From Cloacimonetes bacterium TCS62 (lineage in GTDB: Bacteria > Cloacimonadota > Cloacimonadia > Cloacimonadales > TCS61), in NCBI GenBank assembly GCA_001577185.1, contig LSCM01000067.1, positions 1 through 6,983 on the forward strand: a DNA stretch of 6,983 nt, in the 5' to 3' direction. This document shows, one piece after another, positions 5,770 through 6,983 of the stretch; positions within the stretch are counted from its first letter, which is position 1, and the number at the start of each line of letters is the position of its first letter. Position numbers and translations under genes: made by a program. Below the pieces are notes generated by a model. It did no database searches. It was not told the DNA's origin and was given only the letters and a program-made list of their open reading frames with translations.

Positions 5770-6983
5770 ATGAAAAAAATTGTATTACTCTTAACGATAT
5801 GCTTACTATCAATGAATCTAGTGGCATATGGATTTGGGAAAAATAAGATACAAACTGAGAAAATCAACTGGAAAAAAATTGAAACTTTACATTTTGACAT
5901 ATACTATCCAGAAGGTTCGGACGAATTTGCCAAGATAGCTACTTTATTAACCGAAGAAGCATATTACAACATAAAAGAAGATTTAAAAAAACCGGTAAAA
6001 AATCGTATACCAATAATATTTTACAGCTCACATCAAGATTTTGCAACGACTAATGTGATTTCAGTCTTATTAAATGAAAGTGTGGGGGGATTTACTGAAT
6101 CTGGTAAAAACAGAATTGCTATACCTTTCGATGGAAGCTACAAAAAACTTGAGCAGATCATTACTCACGAGCTTACACATGCATATATTAACGAGTTGAG
6201 TAGTAATATAAATAATTTATTTACATTGCACAGTTTACCATTTTGGTTTTCAGAAGGATTCCCGGAGTATAAGGCGGTGGGAGGATCAGATGTGCAAAAC
6301 AATCTAGTTGTGATCGATAAATTACTCAATGACGGTTGGGGTAAGCTAGAGGAAATTTTCGGTTATTACGCCTATAGGTTAGGAGAATCCTTTCTTGTTT
6401 ATATAGAAGAGGTGTATGGTAGAGAAAAAGTTATGGATCTATTTTACGCATTGCGTTTTCAATCAACTTCAAAACTTGCCTTTAAAAAGGTTTTTGGGAA
6501 AGAGTTTGAGATCATCCAAAAAAATTGGATAAATTTTCTCAAAAAAAAATATTATTCACAATATGCTAAATTCGAAGTTCCTTATGAAATTTTGGAGAGG
6601 AAAACAGATCATAAAAAAGACGGTTCTCACATAAATTATGCACCTAGTATCTCCCCGGATGGATCCACTTTTCTATATTTTTCAGATAAAAATTTACGTA
6701 CTGATATATACAAAGGTTCAACTTTAGATCTATTCGAAAATAAAAAGATCATTAATGGGGAATCTACTGGAAAATATGAGGAATTTCATTTCCAAAATAA
6801 CAATATTAGCTGGTATCCAAAAGGAGATAAGTTTGCCTTTGTTTCTAAAACTACAGAAGGTGATAAAATATATGTGATCGATTCTAAAACCAATAAAGTT
6901 CTTAATAGGTTTCAGTTTCCTAACTTTGATGCTATATACGAAATTGATATTGCAAATTCGAGTGATAAGATCGCATTTGGCGG
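5770..6983 (+). CDS. Secreted zinc metallopeptidase-like protein with PD40/TolB-type propeller (3' partial)
   Basis: The frame is open from ATG 5770 to the window edge, giving 404 residues and continuing. A signal peptide (MKKIVLLLTICLLSMNLVA, cleavage about residue 19-21) sends it to the periplasm or beyond. Residues about 35-265 resemble the peptidase MA-like gluzincin group. The zinc motif is HELTHAY (His133, Glu134, His137), and LPFWFSEGFPEY (156-167) offers Glu162 as the third zinc ligand. The usual EGLAEY has Pro instead of Ala here. From about 288 the sequence turns to PD40/TolB-like beta-propeller blades: NYAPSISPDGSTFLYFSD (289-306), then SWYPKGDKFAFVS near 353-365, then SSDKIAFGG at the edge. 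More blades surely lie beyond the window. Substrate unknown. Starting 8 bases after the MCE stop, it is probably in the same operon and may act in envelope lipid or protein handling (inference). Confidence 0.88.
   Translation, partial: MKKIVLLLTICLLSMNLVAYGFGKNKIQTEKINWKKIETLHFDIYYPEGSDEFAKIATLLTEEAYYNIKEDLKKPVKNRIPIIFYSSHQDFATTNVISVLLNESVGGFTESGKNRIAIPFDGSYKKLEQIITHELTHAYINELSSNINNLFTLHSLPFWFSEGFPEYKAVGGSDVQNNLVVIDKLLNDGWGKLEEIFGYYAYRLGESFLVYIEEVYGREKVMDLFYALRFQSTSKLAFKKVFGKEFEIIQKNWINFLKKKYYSQYAKFEVPYEILERKTDHKKDGSHINYAPSISPDGSTFLYFSDKNLRTDIYKGSTLDLFENKKIINGESTGKYEEFHFQNNNISWYPKGDKFAFVSKTTEGDKIYVIDSKTNKVLNRFQFPNFDAIYEIDIANSSDKIAFG

Noticed and set aside
5718..5900. Reverse-strand open frame across the MCE/peptidase junction
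   Set aside because: It is antisense to the signal peptide and ribosome site of a convincing + strand gene; no independent support.

Overview
The window reads as an ordinary chromosomal segment of a low-GC, diderm (Gram-negative type) bacterium. The diderm signs are a lipoprotein signal peptide, an Mla/MCE lipid-transport module and a secreted metalloprotease joined to TolB-like PD40 repeats. The protein styles recall the FCB group and its relatives (Cloacimonadota-like candidate phyla, for example), but Shine-Dalgarno sites are clear here. This placement is an inference that cannot be settled without a search. All genes lie on the + strand and are tightly packed, with no gene-free stretch over 300 bases.

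Layout. Positions 1-137 hold the 3' end of an unidentified gene with a lysine-rich then acidic C-terminus. A hairpin that looks like a bidirectional terminator follows (158-183). Next is a small lipoprotein gene of unknown function (204-851). After a 141-base AT-rich gap with a candidate promoter comes aspS, aspartyl-tRNA synthetase (993-2789). A 58-base gap with a candidate extended -10 promoter leads to a four-gene cluster: an MtaB-type tRNA methylthiotransferase (2848-4152), an Mla-type ABC ATPase (4149-4871), a single-MCE-domain substrate-binding protein (4868-5761), and a secreted zinc-peptidase-like protein whose C-terminal part begins a PD40 propeller (5770 to beyond the end). The first three genes of this cluster are linked by 4-base ATGA stop/start overlaps, and the fourth starts 8 bases after the third stops.

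How the genes work together. The ATPase and MCE protein are two parts of an inner-membrane lipid importer or exporter of the Mla/Mkl/TGD type. The membrane permease (MlaE/YrbE type) that they need is not in the window. The peptidase-propeller protein is probably periplasmic or exported and co-transcribed with them, so it may act in the same envelope process, but its substrate is unknown. aspS and mtaB are translation genes: one charges tRNA-Asp and the other modifies t6A37 of ANN-decoding tRNAs. I found no mobile element, tRNA, rRNA, CRISPR array or phage signature. The least ordinary feature is the coupling of an Mla-type half-module to a secreted peptidase-propeller protein.
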